A stretch of DNA of 64,000 nt from Antedon mediterranea (taxonomy: Eukaryota; Echinodermata; Crinoidea; Comatulida; Antedonidae): assembly GCF_964355755.1 (NCBI RefSeq), contig NC_092671.1, positions 9,621,001 through 9,685,000 of the forward strand, written 5' to 3'. Position numbers and translations under genes: made by a program. Positions 33,318 to 47,423 of the stretch are shown here, piece after piece; within the stretch, counting starts at the first letter, position 1, and each line of letters begins with the position of its first letter. Under the pieces are notes generated by a model. That model was not told the DNA's origin. It was given only the letters and a program-made list of their open reading frames with translations, and made no database searches.

Positions 33318-36230
33318 CTACCATAAAATCCTAATTTCTTCATAGGACACGTGGACGCACTTGTTTTAGGCAGGTTGTACAGTAAAACCCATTTTTCTGC
33401 ACCTTTGTGCAGGAAACATCTCTGAGACAGGACATTTTAAATTCTAATATATAGCCTTATTTTATTTTATTTCATTTCATAAAAACCAAGAGCAACGAAA
33501 GTTGCCACTTAATAGTGGTATGGAAAAGAAAACAGATACAATAAATACTCTATATATGAAGCAAACTTAAATAAATATGTAAAAGTAAAAATTAGCCTAT
33601 CTAGCACGATTATTTAAAAAAGAGTACAATGAGTCTTGAATGAAGAATAACTATTGAAAAACATTTACATTTGACTCACTTAAATAGTTATACAAAGAAG
33701 ACAAGCGTGTCTGAAACCCTCTTTTCGAGACATTTACTCTATTAAACGGAACATAAAAGTGGACTTGACTCTAGTTTAATATGGGTTTCTACCGTATTTG
33801 CCAAACTAAGGACTTAAAAATTTGGTCAGAATAAAGACAACATTTCCTAAAGTACACAGTGTATGTTGCGTTGGCTGATATGATGCCTAATATTATTGCA
33901 ATCACTGTACCAGTAAATACATATATTATGCGTGTACAAGCAGTTACTTAATTAATTTATGTCTTCTGAACACTAGAGTTGTATTTAAAAGTATTATCTA
34001 TTATATATCTAACACAAGATTACATAAGAACGAACTATTGCTACAAGAACACTGTAATATAATAGAATATATTATTATTATTATTATGTTACATTCTGTA
34101 TAAATTATGTATTTCGCATTTCCATTTCAATATTATATAGTAAAGTACAACCATATCACCATATTTATGTTTAATTGAAACTATGAATTAAAAATTAAGT
34201 ATATTTTATGATTATTTGTATGATTATGTGTTGTTGGTTGTAGAAGAGCTGAGAGGAATACATCAATTATACATGAAATTAGAATGCTAACACTTATTTT
34301 CAAAAAGAAAAATCACTTAGACGGCTTTTTCCATGAATTGTGCAAGATGCACTTTTCCTAAATGTGAACTCGACAAACATGGATTAATTCTTAATTGGAT
34401 ACAAGATATCAGTTTTCTAAGAGTGTACATAATTTTGTATACGCATCTATGAAACCGAGATAAACATCTAAAGTGAATCAATTATTGAGAGAATGTTGAA
34501 GATTAAATATTCTAGAAATATTGGTGGGTGGGTGGGCAGTTGAAGGGGATGGGGTTTGAATGATTGAACTGCACTGACTGGTACCTGTATCTGTATAAAG
34601 GTTATGTTGTTAGGATATGGTATATGAACTATTGGATATACATATGATAAATGTGATGCTTTATTACGGAAATTTCCTATGATACTGGAGAAATCTAGAT
34701 ACAGACCGAAACTCATGTTGTTTTTTACTCGCTTCAGAACAAGTATACATTTTTTTAGGAAATTGTGTTTTGAAGTGCTAGGCCTCGAACTCCGAAGAAC
34801 AACAACGACTCGCGTCACTCGAGGTGATAGTGAATTGGCGGTCAACATCGTCTATCAATCAAAACATTAACAGTATGTTCGTTTTGCTTGTCAAGCTTAA
34901 GAAATTTGACAACATAGGATTATGTTAAAACATTTTTTTTGAATTGTAAGATTATAATTTAAGTCTTAGTCTTTTAAAAAATTCTGTCCTTTCTCATTTG
35001 GGGCTCTCTGGCTAAACGTAATATTATAAAAATATTGATAATCATCACATTATTATTTCTATAATGTTTAGTTCTGGTGTATAACGACAAAGACTAAGAT
35101 CTTCAATTAAAATTAAATACGATAAAGAATTCATGTACAAGTTCATACAAAAAACATATTGTAAATATTTGTAAAACCTCTTCTGTATTACCCTATATTA
35201 AATCAAGTTTTAAAATTTATTATTTTAGTTGTTTCTCCAATACTACATTCAGACAGTATTCAGTTATATATGTTAGAGTTTTATAGTATAACACCATGTA
35301 TGATAATGTTGGACCATAACGTAATACAGGCACTGCAACATTCTCTAAGGGCTAGTTAAAAGAGCAAGTTAATTCCTAAACTGATACATATAAATAGCAT
35401 GTTTTCCGAGTAAAAGTGTTACAACTAGTCTCATGAGATACACACTTGACAGAAGACAAGTTCAAAACCATTTAAAATAAATTTCCACAAGTATCAACTT
35501 GATGCAGTTGTAACGTGTAAATTGTTGCGTATCTATAATTTATTATACTCGCAAATGGAGATCTGATCCTCAAATGAGCTTTGGAAATTAATAGACAACA
35601 GCTAACTGGTGATTATACACGGCAAAAGTATGATATAGGGTTGTGTTGATTGATAAAGAAACAGACTTCTGACATTAGAGAAATGTTACACAACACTTCT
35701 TACAAGTAGTATTCGCTAAACTAATGCACTGAGATATGTGAACGAACATTCACAATGAATGGTTGATAAGAGTATAGGAGCAAATGGAATACATTAATCA
35801 AGGAATATAATGTGTTGTTGTGTTGATTAATGTTTTCTCTTTCTCTATTAAACCAAAGAGTAAAAACAACATCATTTTTCCCATTAGGAAAATAGGTATA
35901 TTTTTCTGCTTGAGTACATCCTCTAAACCGTGATATGGACAACAAGGCAATCTAATAGCTGTTAGATCATTTGATTTGGACAATTCTTTGAACGTTGATA
36001 AACAGAAAAAACCTTATTAAACATTAACATACTAAAGACAGTACACATACCTACTTTTGTCTAGTCTACATTTTGTATAGTGTATATACAGTAAATAAAT
36101 GTTAAAATAATAGAACATATTGAAAAAAAAATTGACCAAACACGCCCAGGTTTTATTTAAATAATCTCGAAATGAGAAAGGATTGGCGTTGTGTTTGAAA
36201 GACGTAATAATTGTCTCTCATTTCACCATC
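33318..36230. other. Gene-poor AT-rich DNA after TMEM169
   Basis: It includes the TMEM169 3' UTR; AATAAA at 33540-33545 is a candidate signal. From about 33440 to 33800 the minus strand looks like the 3' end of a non-LTR retrotransposon (ATGAAATGAAATAAAATAAA tail after TTGCTCTTGG), a weak call. Short ATT/TTA runs occur near 34072. No gene is seen. Confidence 0.5.
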
Positions 36231-36380
36231 TTTGGGAGCCAACTTAATAGTTGTGCCCACTGAATAGGAGTTACTCTAGTGTTAGATAGTAAAATGCCTC
36301 TCATTCGAGACACGCGTTCGTTCGAGTCTCCCCTTATAGGGGTGTCCCCTAAACAGGGGTGGCTAAATCAATTTTTCACT
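36231..36380 (+). repeat. Dispersed repeat with GTCCCC/GGGG core, possibly SINE-like
   Basis: TCTCCCCTTATAGGGGTGTC and CCTAAACAGGGG match the dispersed family seen in the mucin-like gene introns. The preceding GTTCGTTCGAGTCTC resembles a tRNA B box, which would fit a tRNA-derived SINE, but no clear A box is visible. Confidence 0.35.
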
Positions 36381-38506
36381 TAATAACAATTAAAACCACA
36401 ACCAGTAAATATTACGATAATATTTTCCAAAACTGAAATGATATTTCCAGAAAGCAATATATTATAGAGAGACACAAATATCGTAGAGACAAGACAACAC
36501 ATTATTTTATAACAGTTTATTTAAAAGATAAATTGCTTCGTATAATACTCATGTGTGTCACAAATATCATATTATGATCGAGTAGTCGATTATATCTATA
36601 AAAATGTGTTGTGAATTTTACGACCTGTCATTGCATATGATATACGAGAGATGATGGTGGTGATGATGCTTCGTCACATGGCTCATTAAAACTAAAATAA
36701 ATAGTACTGTTTAATGAACTTGAACTTATGTCAATGAATGTTAGTCAATGAAATGTACAGATGTTAAAATAAGACGTTCTATTCAGGGGACTCTCCTAAT
36801 CTAAAATTAAAGCATATCAAGTGAAAAAAAGTGTGGGAGTGGGGGGGGGGGGGGATGGATTTAAAACGATGGTCAACTTTTATTCAGTGGACATCTCTAT
36901 TAGGTGATTTATTGGGGTTCTATACTGTTGGGGTACTACCGTAATAATGAAATTAATATGATTATTTAGGTACAACATTTTGATAACACAAATAATGAAG
37001 ATGATGATAATGATAATTACAGTGACATAATATAAAAATACAATATTAACTAATTTATACAATAATATTTAATGTCATGAGCCAGGGAGGGGGAGTGGGG
37101 ATTACTGTATTTATTTTCGCCGTCAATACCCATACGCTGTTCTTCGCGAAAGACGATACGGAAAGCTCTCTATTATTTGACTGACTCGGCGAAAACTACA
37201 CGCAGTAGAATATAAACTGCGAGGACTTCGCGTAAAAGTAATAGTAATAAAAAAAGTGTCACTCCAGTCCCATCCCCAGCTATTACCAATAAGTGAGCTA
37301 CCTCCATCCGCCACTGTCTAGAATTACCTATGGATATTTCGTGTTTATCTCTACAAAAGATATTTGTCCTTGACGAATTTTTATTTTGAAAATAATTAAT
37401 GCAGGAAAAATGTTATGACATTTTTTTTTAAATGTCATTAGTACTATGAAGAAAATTATAAGCTCTCAGTTTTTCACATTAATGCGATGAAAAACTATAT
37501 ACGAAAGAATAGTGATTTCCTGCTTATTTGTAATTTATTTCATTTTGTTTTAGTTAAAGACACTAGACCTGCAATTTTTGACGTTTTTGTAAAAATAATG
37601 CATATATATAACTTTATTCTTGTCTTAAATGTGCGTTCTATTTTTTTTTAAAGAGAAAAACAATGCACTGCCTAAAGTAGCTCGCGTCGAAAGTTCTCTC
37701 GTAGACATTTAGCTTTAGTTTTTTGGTAAAATCATATCTAAACAAATAGCACAATACAATACGAAATGATCAACATGATCTCAGATGGTTTTTTAAAAAT
37801 TATATTATGACTGAATTTAGTGACGACAACGACACAAATAAACTAAGTCAATTTTGTAAAGACAGTGACGACAATGTAGGTCGGAACAATTTCACATTCT
37901 GGAAACTAATAAATTCGTCTGCATTGTTTTCTAATTTCCATTTCAGAACACCTTCACGATATTATGATTACATTCTCTGTTTGCATTCCTACTATATGTT
38001 ATTATGCGGCGCTGACTAACTAAATACAAAGGGTTTCGATCATGAACACACTGTCGATACGACGGGGAAGAGAAATTTACAGTAGCTGGATTATCAACCT
38101 GTTTATAAGGCTTAATTGAGAATCAATAATTTTGTGAATTTCACTAGATTGCATATCATATCGTGCATTATTACACACATGTTATAAAGGCAGGTGCACG
38201 TGACGGTATAATCAAGGCAATATGGTATGATGGTATAATACTGTGTAAAGTGCATTATGGACCTGCATTCGTGACCCGGTTTTATTGGAATATTTGTATG
38301 TATGGTAAAAAAAAAAACCTCTTTACCTTTACTGTTTTCATCCTTCCTTCTCCTCCCATCTTTGCAGCAATAACAGTGCAGAAACCAGAATTTCACGCTT
38401 GTTACTGTTCTTATGTTATTACAGAAACTCTTATCAGGGCCGCGTTGAAAACAGTCCATATTAAACTCTACCACTCCTACAGGTAACAGAGTTTGTTTAC
38501 ACCGCT
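36381..38506. other. Gene-poor AT-rich DNA
   Basis: Contains a run of 13 G at about 36841-36853 and GAT/AAT-rich stretches. Open frames on both strands here are short and featureless. One minus-strand frame starting at 37314 encodes a Trp-rich GNSWGWDWSD segment that I cannot link to a gene. Confidence 0.5.
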
Positions 38507-38780
38507 GGTTAATATGCAAATAGTATTTTTGTTATTTAACAAACATGCAAATTTACATTCTTTGCTGATACTGTACGTGACGTAGGAATGTTTAAATTTT
38601 TGTTTACAATGTCTACACTAAACAGTAGGCCTATCTACCCCCTAAAGTTGACAGCCGGCTAACTATGGAAATAGTGTTTTTGTTATTTAACAAACATGCA
38701 CATTTACATTCTTTGCGGATACTGACGTGACGTAGAAGTTTTTTATATTTTGTTTATCAACGCTAGACTGAACAGTACAT
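38507..38780 (+). repeat. Two diverged tandem copies of a ~148-bp sequence
   Basis: Copy one starts near 38507 and copy two near 38655. Both share TTTTTGTTATTTAACAAACA, TTTACATTCTTTGC and CGTGACGTAG, then an AACAGTA stretch. The first copy contains a TAGGCCTA. A partial third start may lie near 38925. Confidence 0.75.
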
Positions 38781-41388
38781 CTCCTAAATGGAACACTTTC
38801 TCGTGAAACAAATGAGGGACATGCTTTAACACTACAACCAGTCCATGCAGGAAACACCATTGTTAGGGGGATATTTGTTGGGTCTCAAAGGTGTCCCTTT
38901 AATACTAAGTAACAGACAAACTAATATTCAGCACTGGTTAATGTATATCGTTGGACTATCATAAATACATCATATGCAGTATTTTATAATATATATTTAT
39001 ATCTTTTTTTTTCTTGAAATTTAATAGTGTTATCAGCACTATATATTAGCGACCATAAGTCTATGAATTTCATTTGTCTTGGATATAATATAGTATCAAA
39101 ATTATTTATCTACTCTTACATTAACATCAACAGAAATATTAAAAAATAAATTATTAATATTTACTGTCATAATCTCGATTTAAAAACTGTAAGTGCGCTT
39201 CTACTTGAAACGTGTTATTTCCACTTAAGCAACGTGCATAATTGATTTTGTTTTGACTATAACATAAGAGCTTGAATACGGTATCTTAGAGTTGAACGAT
39301 CTAAGAAATAAAAATGTTAGCAGGTGTATACAGCATTTGCTTTCGATGGATGTATTCGTGTGATTGCCTTAAAGAATAGGGGGTGTGGCTACAATTCCTA
39401 ATGAACTTCGGAGAGGAAGCACATTGGAAGCTCGTCGTCGGATGCATGATGAAGAACACGATGTCTATAGCTGGAAGCAGGTGCTTAGGTTGCTTTAAGT
39501 ATCGATATTATTACGTCACTATGAGAGCAGTTGATAAATATGCTACATTAATGTATTTTTAGGGCTTGATGATAAGCATTGTTCATTGCTTTAAGCAAGT
39601 ATGTTGTAAATGCCATAGTTCACAAAATAGCTAACATAAAGCCGTTTATGTTGGTGGTGAATAGTTCCTGTACTGTAAATTATACTCCACTATACATAAT
39701 AACGTGTTCCTTACACAAATTCCCTTGGCTCTGCTAGTCATTCGATTATCATCATTACACATTAAATCAACAATGCAGCAACATTATTGCTGCTCTGTCC
39801 TAGACCATCACATAATTTATCATGGAAGAAATAATCAATTATTAATAATCGTAAACTTGTGTTTATTAGCTCTCGAAGAGAGGTAAAAATAACAACCTTT
39901 AGATAGGACACAGCTCATCAACGGGGTTTAGTATATGATGGTATTCGAACACTATACGGTACTAGTCTATGTAGGCCTACACATTGTTCTAAAGTAAACC
40001 TTTATATTCTATTATAACACTGTGGCCATTCAAAAGGCTGCACCCACATCGAATTTTGGCCGCGGAGTATAGACGGTCACATGTTGGTTTTCGAACGCGC
40101 AATTAGTCACCAGCTTAATAGCTTTGCACAAAATTCTAAAAATGTCGCCGTGTGATAGAACCATTAAATAGAACCGTGCAATATAACTACTAAACGACAC
40201 GTGATACGAAAATAACTATCAAATCAAATCTCTAATTAGTGAAGTAGATGGTATTGAGTTACGTGTTCCGATTCTTACCCATCTGACCTTCCATAAGTGT
40301 GTTTTTCAGTACGAGTACGATTCATCTTTTTATACAATAGTTTTACTGACGTTAAATTAATAGGTAACTAGACTCTCACACCTGCTACATAAAGTATTGA
40401 CATTTAAATATAGATTAGTTTGTGCTCTATGAATTACTACTCAACATACATGTTATAAATAAAAACCCTTTCAATTAAAAATTATCAATCACCACTTAGG
40501 GACAGACTTTGCGGGGGTGGATTCAGTAGGACAAGGGGCTAGTTTCAATGGGGCTATGTGACGTTGACTGTGTCGAATACCTTTAGGCCTATATGTGTAT
40601 TTCATAGTCCTATAATATATAATTATAATTTAAAAGAATATGGTTTTACTATTGTAAAATGTCTTCAATTCGATACATTATTTAAATATATTCTTCATTA
40701 TTTTGGACAAGGCATCCCAGTATGATATTAGGCCTATACTTTATGTGCCTAGTTTATATAATAATAATATCGAACATTTATAAAGCGCTCTTTACCGAAG
40801 TCTCACAGGTGAGTTTTCAAGAGATATTTGAATTGAAAAGGGGTTGGAGTGTACCGGATGGAACGAGGAGGTTGGTTCCAGATCTCTGGTTCGTGAGCAA
40901 AGAAGACCTTAGGCACGGTTTAGCTTGGTTCGAGGTGGTATTAACATAAGAGGATCCGTTATAGAACGAAGACCTCTGCTTAGTTGGTCATATGGTTGAA
41001 TAAGTTCGAGAAGATAATGTGGAGAAGTGACAACCATTTTGAACAGATTGTAATCTTGTACTGTATACGCTCTTTAACGAGCAACCAGAGAAATATAACA
41101 ACAGGATTACTACACCTGTGTCTGCATTCAATGTTTCCTATACTATTTCTACTACTGTAATTAATTCATACGCAAATTATATGAACCTTGAATATTATCA
41201 AATACGATCAATTTAACAATTAAAAAAAAACATTATTTGAGTTAAACCTCACGTTTTAAACGATGTAATTGTGTATTTTCACTATCTATCTCTATTGAAC
41301 GTATTATTAAAAATAAAATCTATCTATGCGAGTCTTTCTACATTGATGTTTATCATTTTCATAATTGAAATAAATGTATCCTTTCACA

Positions 41389-41419
<31 letters not shown>

Positions 41420-43636
41420 TAGTATTATATATTCCAGTATTATCGCTAAACGTTTTAGTGTTATTCACATTGCTGTTAAAATGTATACTGTACAGGCCTA
41501 GAATTGAAGAGTATGCATTACTCTTCATAATCTATTCAATTTAAACTTAATAGGTAGACATCCAGTCTATTTTAACTTTTTAATTTATAAATTTATCCTC
41601 AAAAAGCTGTTTGGACATTTCATTAAAACAAAATAACGGCTAACTGTGTTCGTAGAGATTCCAGAGTTTTTTAATGCATAATTTATTCTATATTGAAAGA
41701 TATCTAATATTAAAACTTTTTTTCCCATTAAAATGGATATGTATTTGACTTTTATTTTTTAAGACAGTATTGTTAAGTTAAATGAATTCAAAAGTTCTCG
41801 TAAACGCATACTGAAAATGTGTGATTTAATGGCAAACTATTAATTTGTACAGAATTAAAACAAACTACGAACATTTTTAGAAATTTTACAACATTTATAA
41901 AGAAAAGATCACAAATCAAGTACTTTATTTATTTTGGTGGTTCTGAAAAATTAGAGAAAGGTTAGTGAGTTTTTCCAAATCAATAATTATTTGACCAATT
42001 CTTTAATAAAATTCTTATGCCCCATTAGTGTTTTCATGATAAATTAATAACATCGAAGTTATGAATTATGCATGAGATTTGATGAAACAATTTATATGCC
42101 TTAGTTAGAACAATTTGCCTCAGGAGTATAAAGAAGAAAAAAACGACCTAACGTATAAGAATTATCAAAACAAGTGTTTCCTAGAAAAAGACTCAGATAC
42201 CCATCCAATCGTTGTACAAATACTACATGGATGATACGCAGAGACAAGAATACGAGAAAAATCAGCCATTTGAGGCACTGTGGAACACATCCACATGAGC
42301 TTAACTAATATAAAATTTGAGGCACTGACAGAAACGAAAATGCTTATTTCTCCATGATATAGTAGTAAGAACGTCTCGTAAGTTTGGGCAAAAATACTAT
42401 ACAAATTATATACTATATACTTTATATCAAACCAAAACAATTCTGGATTCTGCTGCCACAGTGTGGCTGTCATCATTATCTGCCATTCTATAATTTCCAA
42501 TAATTAGCATGGAACACAGGTCAAGTACGACCTCCTAGTGTTTTCAATTCTCTGGCAATATTGCATGTCATCTCATGCCTCATTACCAATATATACATAT
42601 TTTATATCTTTAGTGTAATACGCAGGCAACTCATGAATTATGCATAATATTCTTAAATTGAAACAACTAATTCTGTTATGATCTGAAGCAATTAGTCTAG
42701 GTTCTAGACCGAAATTAGTAAAAAATATAAATATTTTGGCACATTTGGCGTTTCATACGTATAATACATGAGCTCGTATTTGCATACAAAAATCGAAACG
42801 CCGACCGACAGACAATAAATACAGACTTAGGAGCAAGTAAGCACCTAGTAAGAGGAATGGGCGTGGGGGATGAGAGTGGAGAAGGTGCCAAGTTTAGGGG
42901 AAGGGATCTGCTGACCTATCCTTTAAATTTTATGAAATATATAATTATATAACATGAATAGATTCATTTAAATCTTTCTTTTTTTAATAAGTATATAATC
43001 CAGAATACAATTTCTTTTTCGTTTCAATTTCTTTTTAGTTTTTTTTCATGTTATAGCCTAAAGGAATTAGCGGTGCAAGTACAAAACCATATAGTTATAC
43101 AAATTAATAATTATACGATAAACTATCAATAGGCCTCCACCAATCAGAAATGGACCATTAGCGTTAATTACTATCAAAGTTGGCTTATACATTATACATA
43201 ACAATTTAAATTGAAGCAGCTAATGTTAATTACGGTCATGGAGTATTCTATGTTGCGAATAACATGTTTTAATAACTAACCTTAAGTTATTCTGTATCAA
43301 ATTGAAAGTCATCTATTTTGCAAATTTAGAAGGCATATCAATTTCAATCAACAGTGTTTATAGAGAATTATACCGCCTTGTGTTCTCCGGTTCTTATATT
43401 TTACTCTTCGAATATATGTGTACTGTACTATCACAATATTACATTCTGGTAAATTTTACCAGTAGATTCCGATGATAGATTATTATGACAATTTTTAGAA
43501 TTTAAAGTGTGTTGTTGCCATACGAAATCTAACAATGTGCATAGTGGTCAGCATTGGACGTAATTAAACGGAATAAAATAATGAACATATTCTCGTGCAT
43601 TATTTTCTTACGTAAATCGTCTAATGAGAAGACGCG
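38781..43636. other. Gene-poor AT-rich DNA with dispersed repeats
   Basis: A GTCCCT-type dispersed module lies at 38780-38905. Around 40760-41060 is a stretch of higher GC (TTTATAAAGCGCTCTTTACC, GATGGAACGAGGAGGTTGG) that looks like a decayed interspersed repeat because it keeps coding-like fragments broken by stops. A (TTA)n run lies at about 41391-41416. No gene is recognised. Confidence 0.45.
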
Positions 43637-43783
43637 TTAAGCCCTGTCAACACTATTAAACTAGTTTGACGAAAAAATGTTCTGTACCCAAATATGGTAG
43701 TGCTATGATGTCATCGTGTCCATATATGGGCACATCACATTTTTTGTCACATAAAGTTTGATAGTGTAGACAGCAGAGCTTTA
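43637..43783. mobile_element. Family C MITE (copy 2, inverted)
   Basis: TTAAGCCCTGTC at the left and GTAGACAGCAGAGCTTTA at the right, with AAACTAGTTTGACGAAAAAA and CATAAAGTTTGATAGTG inside. It is the reverse orientation of the copies at 16742 and 44378. Confidence 0.75.
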
Positions 43784-44377
43784 TTTACCCTTGAGAAACA
43801 CACGTCTCATGTCATCGTGGAGTGATTTACTCGGAGAAAGGCGTTATTTGTAGTAAGAAACGCGTTATTTTCTCAGTCAGAAACGCAGTACAGTATTATT
43901 CACCAACGCAAAAAAGCAATACTGCATCTTACATCCCTTGAGTAGATCTTTTATTTGTATTCATAGGTTTGTAACTAAAATAAACCTAATCAAAGAACAG
44001 CCAATATCAAATTTACATTTCATTTTATCACATGGCTTGTTTGTTATTTGAATTTACTCAAGTGAAACCAATCTAGATTGGAAACATCTGTATGTGAAGT
44101 CAGGTATCGGATTAAGATGATGGACGTGCTTTCTCTCGTTCACTCATTTCACTGTATACATTTGATCTAGATAATCCTGAGATAATCCATTTACGATAAT
44201 CCTTTTTTACTATGCCAATGACTTTCATCATATTATCACGGAGAAATAAGTAATTCTTTGGGATCATACCAAGATGATATAAAACTGAAGAGTAAGATGA
44301 AAGCTATAAAATATTATATTTTAAAGACACTAATTGAAAAATTATGCTCCCACCTCTTTTCCAATTGTGTTAGATGC

Positions 44378-44541
44378 TTAAAGCTCTGTCTATACTATCA
44401 AACTTTATGTGACAACAAAAATGTGATGTGCCCATATATAAACACGATGATGTCATATCACTATTATATTTTGGCATATCACAACTATATTCAAGCACAC
44501 TTTTTTTGTCAAACTAGACTGATAGTGTAGGCAGAGCTTAA
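44378..44541. mobile_element. Family C MITE (copy 3), TTAA on both sides
   Basis: TTAA flanks the element at 44378-44381 and 44538-44541. Inverted ends are AGCTCTGTCTATACTATCAA and GATAGTGTAGGCAGAGC. The interior shares ATGTGATGTGCCCATATAT and GATGATGTCATATCACTA with the other copies. This copy best supports a TTAA target-site duplication. Confidence 0.8.
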
Positions 44542-45594
44542 CAATGGAATAATGTTCACCCTATAACCATGAATGAACAACTACGGGGTTCTTGTTTGAA
44601 CACATAAGCCAGATGTGTACGTCACACAAACCTCTTTCAATCCTGAATGTTAATGTTCTTCACAGTAAATAAAAATATTAAAAATTAGCTTATAAGTGAA
44701 AACTTAACTCTCAAAACGTTAATAATAGTATACAATATTGTATTCTATTTATACTTCCGTGGTACAATTAGACCACTTCTTTCAATGCACTCATTGCACA
44801 AACAATAGCCTATTAGAGGCTAGCTAAAACCGGAAAATCGAACATAATAATGAATCTCAAATATCATAGAAAAATAATAGTGTTTTATATTTTTAATATG
44901 ATATAGAAGGAAATAGAATAAGTTACAGTAATATATTTAAAGATCTCAGAAAAAGAAATGTGTTTTAAGAAAAATAATTGGCGAAGACAATTTGTCTCCG
45001 AAGATGAATTGCTGTCTGAACATGAGTAATTATCATTATTCGAGACTCTGTTGTAGTCAGAGAACAAACGTTGCTACGTGATCAATTTATGATGGAAGTT
45101 GTTTAGAAGGGGAAGAATCATATGACGAAAGTCGGTTATAAACACGTGAGATATGTCCACATATTACATTATCTTATAATGTATAATACATGTAATATAG
45201 GTTTAATTATTTTGTGACGTGTGAATTAGGGCATTTAACCACGATAAAACGTCAAGTATCACGTATCGACACACACAACATAATTTCTCATATATATTTT
45301 ATATGCAAATGACAATAAATGAAAATAATTTTATACTGATGACTGACTGAAGAGCCCCCACCCCTCCATACAAATCAAATGTTTTCTAGGCTAATCAACT
45401 GCTCTTCTTAATTATAGAATAATCAGACTCTTTCAACTTTATCGCTCATTTTGATAAAGCCATTCTCATAAAGCGCACGTCATATTAGCATCCAAAACCT
45501 GATATCTTATAATGGAGCTTAACAATATGAAGTATGATGCATATTGTCAGCATGATTGCAAGGACATTGACTTGACTAAGTATCAGCAGAGTGC
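44542..45594. other. AT-rich intergenic DNA, no gene seen
   Basis: Only short chance frames occur. Nothing else is recognised. Confidence 0.6.
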
Positions 45595-45920
45595 TGCAAG
45601 TACTGCAGCAAACTAATACCAGTACTGCAGCCAACTCATACCAGTACTGCAGCAAACTGCACCAATACTCCAGCCAACTATACCAGTAATGCAGCCAACT
45701 GCACCAGCACTGCAGCCGACTGCACCAGTAGGCTACTTCAGCCAACTATACCAGTAATGCAGCCAACTGCACCAGCACTGCAGCCGACTGCACCAGTACT
45801 CCAGCCAACTATACAAGTACTGCAGCCAACTGTACCAGCTGCAGCAAACTATACCAGTACTGCAGCAAACTATTAGCCTACCAGTATTGAAGCCAACTAT
45901 ACCAGTACTGAAGCAAACTA
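45595..45920. repeat. 21-bp minisatellite, about 15 copies
   Basis: Units of CTGCAGCCAACT plus ATACCAGTA, with variants ACTGCACCAG and GCAGCAAACT, repeat about 15 times. A higher-order duplication of about 84 bp (CAGCACTGCAGCCGACTGCA at two places near 45710 and 45785) is visible. The minus-strand frames reading CWCSW/YWYSW are shadows of the repeat. Confidence 0.9.
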
Positions 45921-47106
45921 ATCTAAATAGGCCTATGGTAGGCCAATTTGTCTGAACATTAGGGAACTTTCGATTTACGACGACTAGGACTAATGATCTA
46001 CGCATATTGTGTCATTATTGTTCGCATGGACCTAGAATCTGCCAAAACTGTGTCGGGGAATTGAGTGGTGAGCACATCCCAATGATGACTATGCATGTGA
46101 ATACAAATTACGTAACTAGTTCCTAGGTCGTGGCAAGTCGACAGCAGCACCCTATAAACATTTTGTATAAATAAGCAACATAGTAAGTCAGTATATCATT
46201 GTCATCAGCTGTTGTCAGTTCACTGCTGGGCGAACACCTCAACGTATTGACGAATATAATTAATGACATGTGCTAATTTTATAAACAGCAGCATCATTGC
46301 ACGGCTACCAGTAAACTACTGGACGACGAACGTCTCAGTTAATAACGCTGATGCTTTATTATATGATCCTATCCAATTATTAATTAATACCGTGTTAATG
46401 CCATGTGTCATGTAGTACTTTATATTCATACCATTACTTGTTGACATAACTACACGCCTAGATAATTATATCGATGTAAACAATTCGAAAAGTCGGTGTA
46501 CATCCAACGAAAGGCGACTATGCGAAACGCGTTTTATGTGAACATAAACTACAACCAATCAAAAATGACGTAAACTAATTAGAATACACGCAATTCTTAC
46601 AGTGCAACGCATTGTGTATGAACATGTGCAGGGGATAGGAAGATATAATGCGAAAGATTTCAGTAGGACCTACAATGATGACGAATAATGAAGATGACGC
46701 CGATTAGGACGCCGAGACTTATTAGAGAAAGAATAGGAGAGGAGGGAGCATCAACGACAAAACATAATAGTAATAACAATTAAATAAACATAGTAATATA
46801 CGGCCATTTTCTTTCGGCGCCACACGGCCTAATGTACCTACACACACCGTGTATATTGAGCCACCGTTGTCTACATTATTAATTACATGGCTATCAGAGA
46901 TGACGGTGGTTTACATTTAAAATGATGATGGTAATATTGGAGGCTGTAAACTGTGAAATTGAAATCTCTAAATCTCTCTAAAATCGATAATGATTACGCG
47001 TCGTTACTTAAAAACATACACGTAACGCAGTGTAGAATAATTAATATCAAAATGGGATTAATTCAATGTATTCTACTACGTCGTGGTATTCTGTAAACGT
47101 TCAATA
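45921..47106. other. Intergenic DNA, no gene seen
   Basis: AT-rich sequence with no recognisable gene, RNA or repeat, apart from one TAGGCCTA near 45926. Confidence 0.55.
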
Positions 47107-47423
47107 TTAAAGATGTATTGTCCCCCAAAATCTTGAAAAATAAAGATTTAGAGAGTTATTCAATTATTCAATTCCATATAAAAACAAGGAAACAAATAAT
47201 AATATCACTTATAAAAAGAAAAAATAAACAATTAAATTTAACCAAAAACCTATCTTAAGACAATTAGAATATTTTTTGCTTTAAATTACATTTTTTTCAG
47301 GTAAATAATTTTTTGGTCGATCCAATTTTTGATCAAAGTGAATAACTATTATGTGACATTAAAATAGCATATTCAACAACAACAAATTCAAAATTAATTT
47401 TTCAGGGGACAATATATCTTTAA
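47107..47423. mobile_element. Family B TIR transposon (copy 2)
   Basis: TTAA-AGATGTATTGTCCCC at the left and GGGGACAATATATCT-TTAA at the right define a 317-bp non-coding element with the same ends as the one at 3979-4534. The interior is AT-rich and carries a shared AATAACTATTATG motif. Confidence 0.8.

Noticed and set aside
37123-37314. Minus-strand frame starting MADGGSSLIGNSWGWDWSD
   Set aside because: The first 19 residues look exon-like, but I could not find a consistent donor or partner exon and cannot name a family.
42165-42500. 111-codon minus-strand frame
   Set aside because: No recognisable domain, no splice or promoter context, no relation to neighbours.
45485-46005. Two overlapping Cys/Trp-rich minus-strand frames
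   Set aside because: They are translations of the 21-bp minisatellite without signal peptide or stable frame.
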